Assembly: GCA_029933125.1 (NCBI GenBank)
Contig: JAOZOU010000005.1
Coordinates: 110,452-174,451, forward strand
Source: a bacterium
GTDB lineage: Bacteria; Arandabacterota; Arandabacteria; Arandabacterales; Arandabacteraceae
Direction: 5' to 3'
DNA length: 64,000 nucleotides
The first letter of the stretch is position 1; every line of letters starts with the position of its first letter. Below, piece by piece: positions 63,149 to 64,000 of the stretch. A program made the translations under genes and the position numbers. The notes under the pieces are model-generated. The model did no database searches, was not told where the DNA came from, and was given only the letters and a program-made list of their open reading frames with translations.

Positions 63149-64000
63149 CTACAAGGGTATGTTTCCATGCTTTTTGGCTGGTAATCCTTGCCTCTTGTCC
63201 ATGAGCATCTCCAGGGCTCGGATTATGCTCGGTCGAGTCTCCTCAGGAATTATGACGTCATCAAGATAAGCCAGAGAAGCGGCAATATAAGGATTTGCGA
63301 ATTTCTCTTCGAAATCCTCCACGAAAGCCTGTCTCGCCTTCTCAGGGTCAGGAGCTTTTTCTATCTCCTTTCGGTGAATTATGTTGACGGCTCCATCAAC
63401 GCCCATGACTGCAAGCTCAGCCGTTGGCCAGGCGATATTATGGTCGCCCCTTATGTGTCTTGAAGACATGACATCATAAGCGCCGCCGTAAGCCTTTCGT
63501 GTTATCACCGTAATCTTGGGCACGGTTGCCTCACAAAAGGCGTAGAGGAGCTTGGCTCCGTGTTTGATGATTCCTCCCCATTCCTGTTCGGTTCCTGGTA
63601 GAAAGCCAGGCACGTCCTCAAAAGTCACGAGGGGCATGTTAAAAGCATCACAGAAGCGTACGAAGCGTGCCCCCTTTATTGATGAGTTGATGTCTAAGGT
63701 ACCTGCAAGCACCTTGGGTTGATTGGCAACGATGCCCACAGGGATCCCGTTGAGTCGAGCAAAGCCTACTATTATGTTTCTTGCAAAGTGCTCATGCACC
63801 TCAAGGAAGTCACCATCGTCAACGACGAGTCTTATTACCTCATGCATGTCATATGGCTTGTTAGGCGAATCTGGTATTATTGTGTTCAAGCGGGATTCGC
63901 AACGTTTGGGATCGTCTCGTGATTCAATCCTCGGGGGATCATCAAGGTTGTTCTGAGGGAGATAGCTCAGGAGCTTTTTTATCTTGGCAAAACAGTCGTA
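63149..64000 (-). CDS. pccB: propionyl-CoA carboxylase carboxyltransferase subunit, 5' end cut off by window
   Basis: C-terminal 283 residues of an acyl-CoA carboxyltransferase, open to the window edge. NGIPVGIVANQPKVLAG, LVTFEDVPGFLPGTEQEWGGIIKHGAKLLYAF and ITRKAYGGAYDVMSSRHI are the PccB signature. A start near 63889 would leave out the first half of the protein, and the frame is open without stop to 64000, so the true start lies beyond. It completes propionyl-CoA carboxylase with the carrier and biotin carboxylase. Confidence 0.92.
   Translation of the reverse strand, partial: YDCFAKIKKLLSYLPQNNLDDPPRIESRDDPKRCESRLNTIIPDSPNKPYDMHEVIRLVVDDGDFLEVHEHFARNIIVGFARLNGIPVGIVANQPKVLAGTLDINSSIKGARFVRFCDAFNMPLVTFEDVPGFLPGTEQEWGGIIKHGAKLLYAFCEATVPKITVITRKAYGGAYDVMSSRHIRGDHNIAWPTAELAVMGVDGAVNIIHRKEIEKAPDPEKARQAFVEDFEEKFANPYIAASLAYLDDVIIPEETRPSIIRALEMLMDKRQGLPAKKHGNIPL

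Overview
The window looks like chromosomal DNA of an anaerobic, amino-acid- and short-chain-acyl-CoA-degrading bacterium of unidentified lineage. Bacterial rather than archaeal origin is suggested by a Bat-type (MoxR/DUF58/vWA/BatD) operon, lipobox and Sec signal peptides, Shine-Dalgarno-led GTG/TTG starts, sigma70-like promoters, and a selenocysteine insertion hairpin lying directly behind an in-frame UGA inside the coding region (archaeal SECIS elements lie in UTRs). No rRNA, tRNA or cas gene was found.

Layout. 1-332: end of a CRISPR array (28-bp repeats, I-E-like hairpin). 558-7533 (+): HMG-CoA synthase, thiolase, DUF35 acyl-CoA-binding protein, LiuC-like methylglutaconyl-CoA hydratase, 1-Cys peroxiredoxin, 2-oxoacid:ferredoxin oxidoreductase, TrmO. 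7546-11278 (-): three-part biotin-dependent acyl-CoA carboxylase, probably 3-methylcrotonyl-CoA carboxylase; together these two blocks read as a leucine/isovalerate pathway. 11535-16184 (+): coiled-coil protein, UbiB-like kinase, radical SAM protein, LysE exporter, deacetylase-like protein. 16246-24491 (+): Bat operon. 24643-25683 (+): deoxyhypusine-synthase-like enzyme. 25698-35680 (-): one long run korDABC, tandem HdrA-HdrA, MvhD, HdrC/B-like protein and a selenocysteine-containing HdrA-MvhD. 35832-37565 (+): exported metallophosphatase. 37816-45712 (+): cobO, meaB, isobutyryl-CoA mutase (both subunits), acyl-CoA dehydrogenase, MtaA/UroD-like protein, thiolase, 3-hydroxybutyryl-CoA dehydrogenase. 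45703-53581 (-): etfBA plus an unusual NADH/Hdr module in which one HdrA is split between a NuoE fusion and a NuoG fusion with a NuoF/HydB-type subunit encoded between them, and then an HdrD-like protein. 53903-55045 (-): acyl-CoA dehydrogenase. 55195-58145 (-): HD-GYP and HEAT-repeat proteins. 58217-64000 (-): membrane lipoprotein, methylmalonyl-CoA epimerase, true methylmalonyl-CoA mutase large subunit, biotin carrier, biotin carboxylase and the cut-off carboxyltransferase of propionyl-CoA carboxylase.

How it fits together (inference). 2-Oxoacid oxidoreductases turn transaminated amino acids into acyl-CoAs and reduced ferredoxin. Leucine-derived isovaleryl-CoA goes through methylcrotonyl-CoA carboxylase and LiuC to HMG-CoA, which could be cleaved by HMG-CoA synthase and thiolase. 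Valine-derived isobutyryl-CoA is isomerised to butyryl-CoA and beta-oxidised; propionyl-CoA goes through methylmalonyl-CoA. Electrons from acyl-CoA dehydrogenases enter ETF, and the two Hdr systems balance ETF, NADH and ferredoxin by flavin-based bifurcation or confurcation. The two most interesting observations are the split, interdigitated HdrA/NuoEFG/Etf operon and the UGA-decoded selenoprotein HdrA, which plain gene callers would break into two genes.
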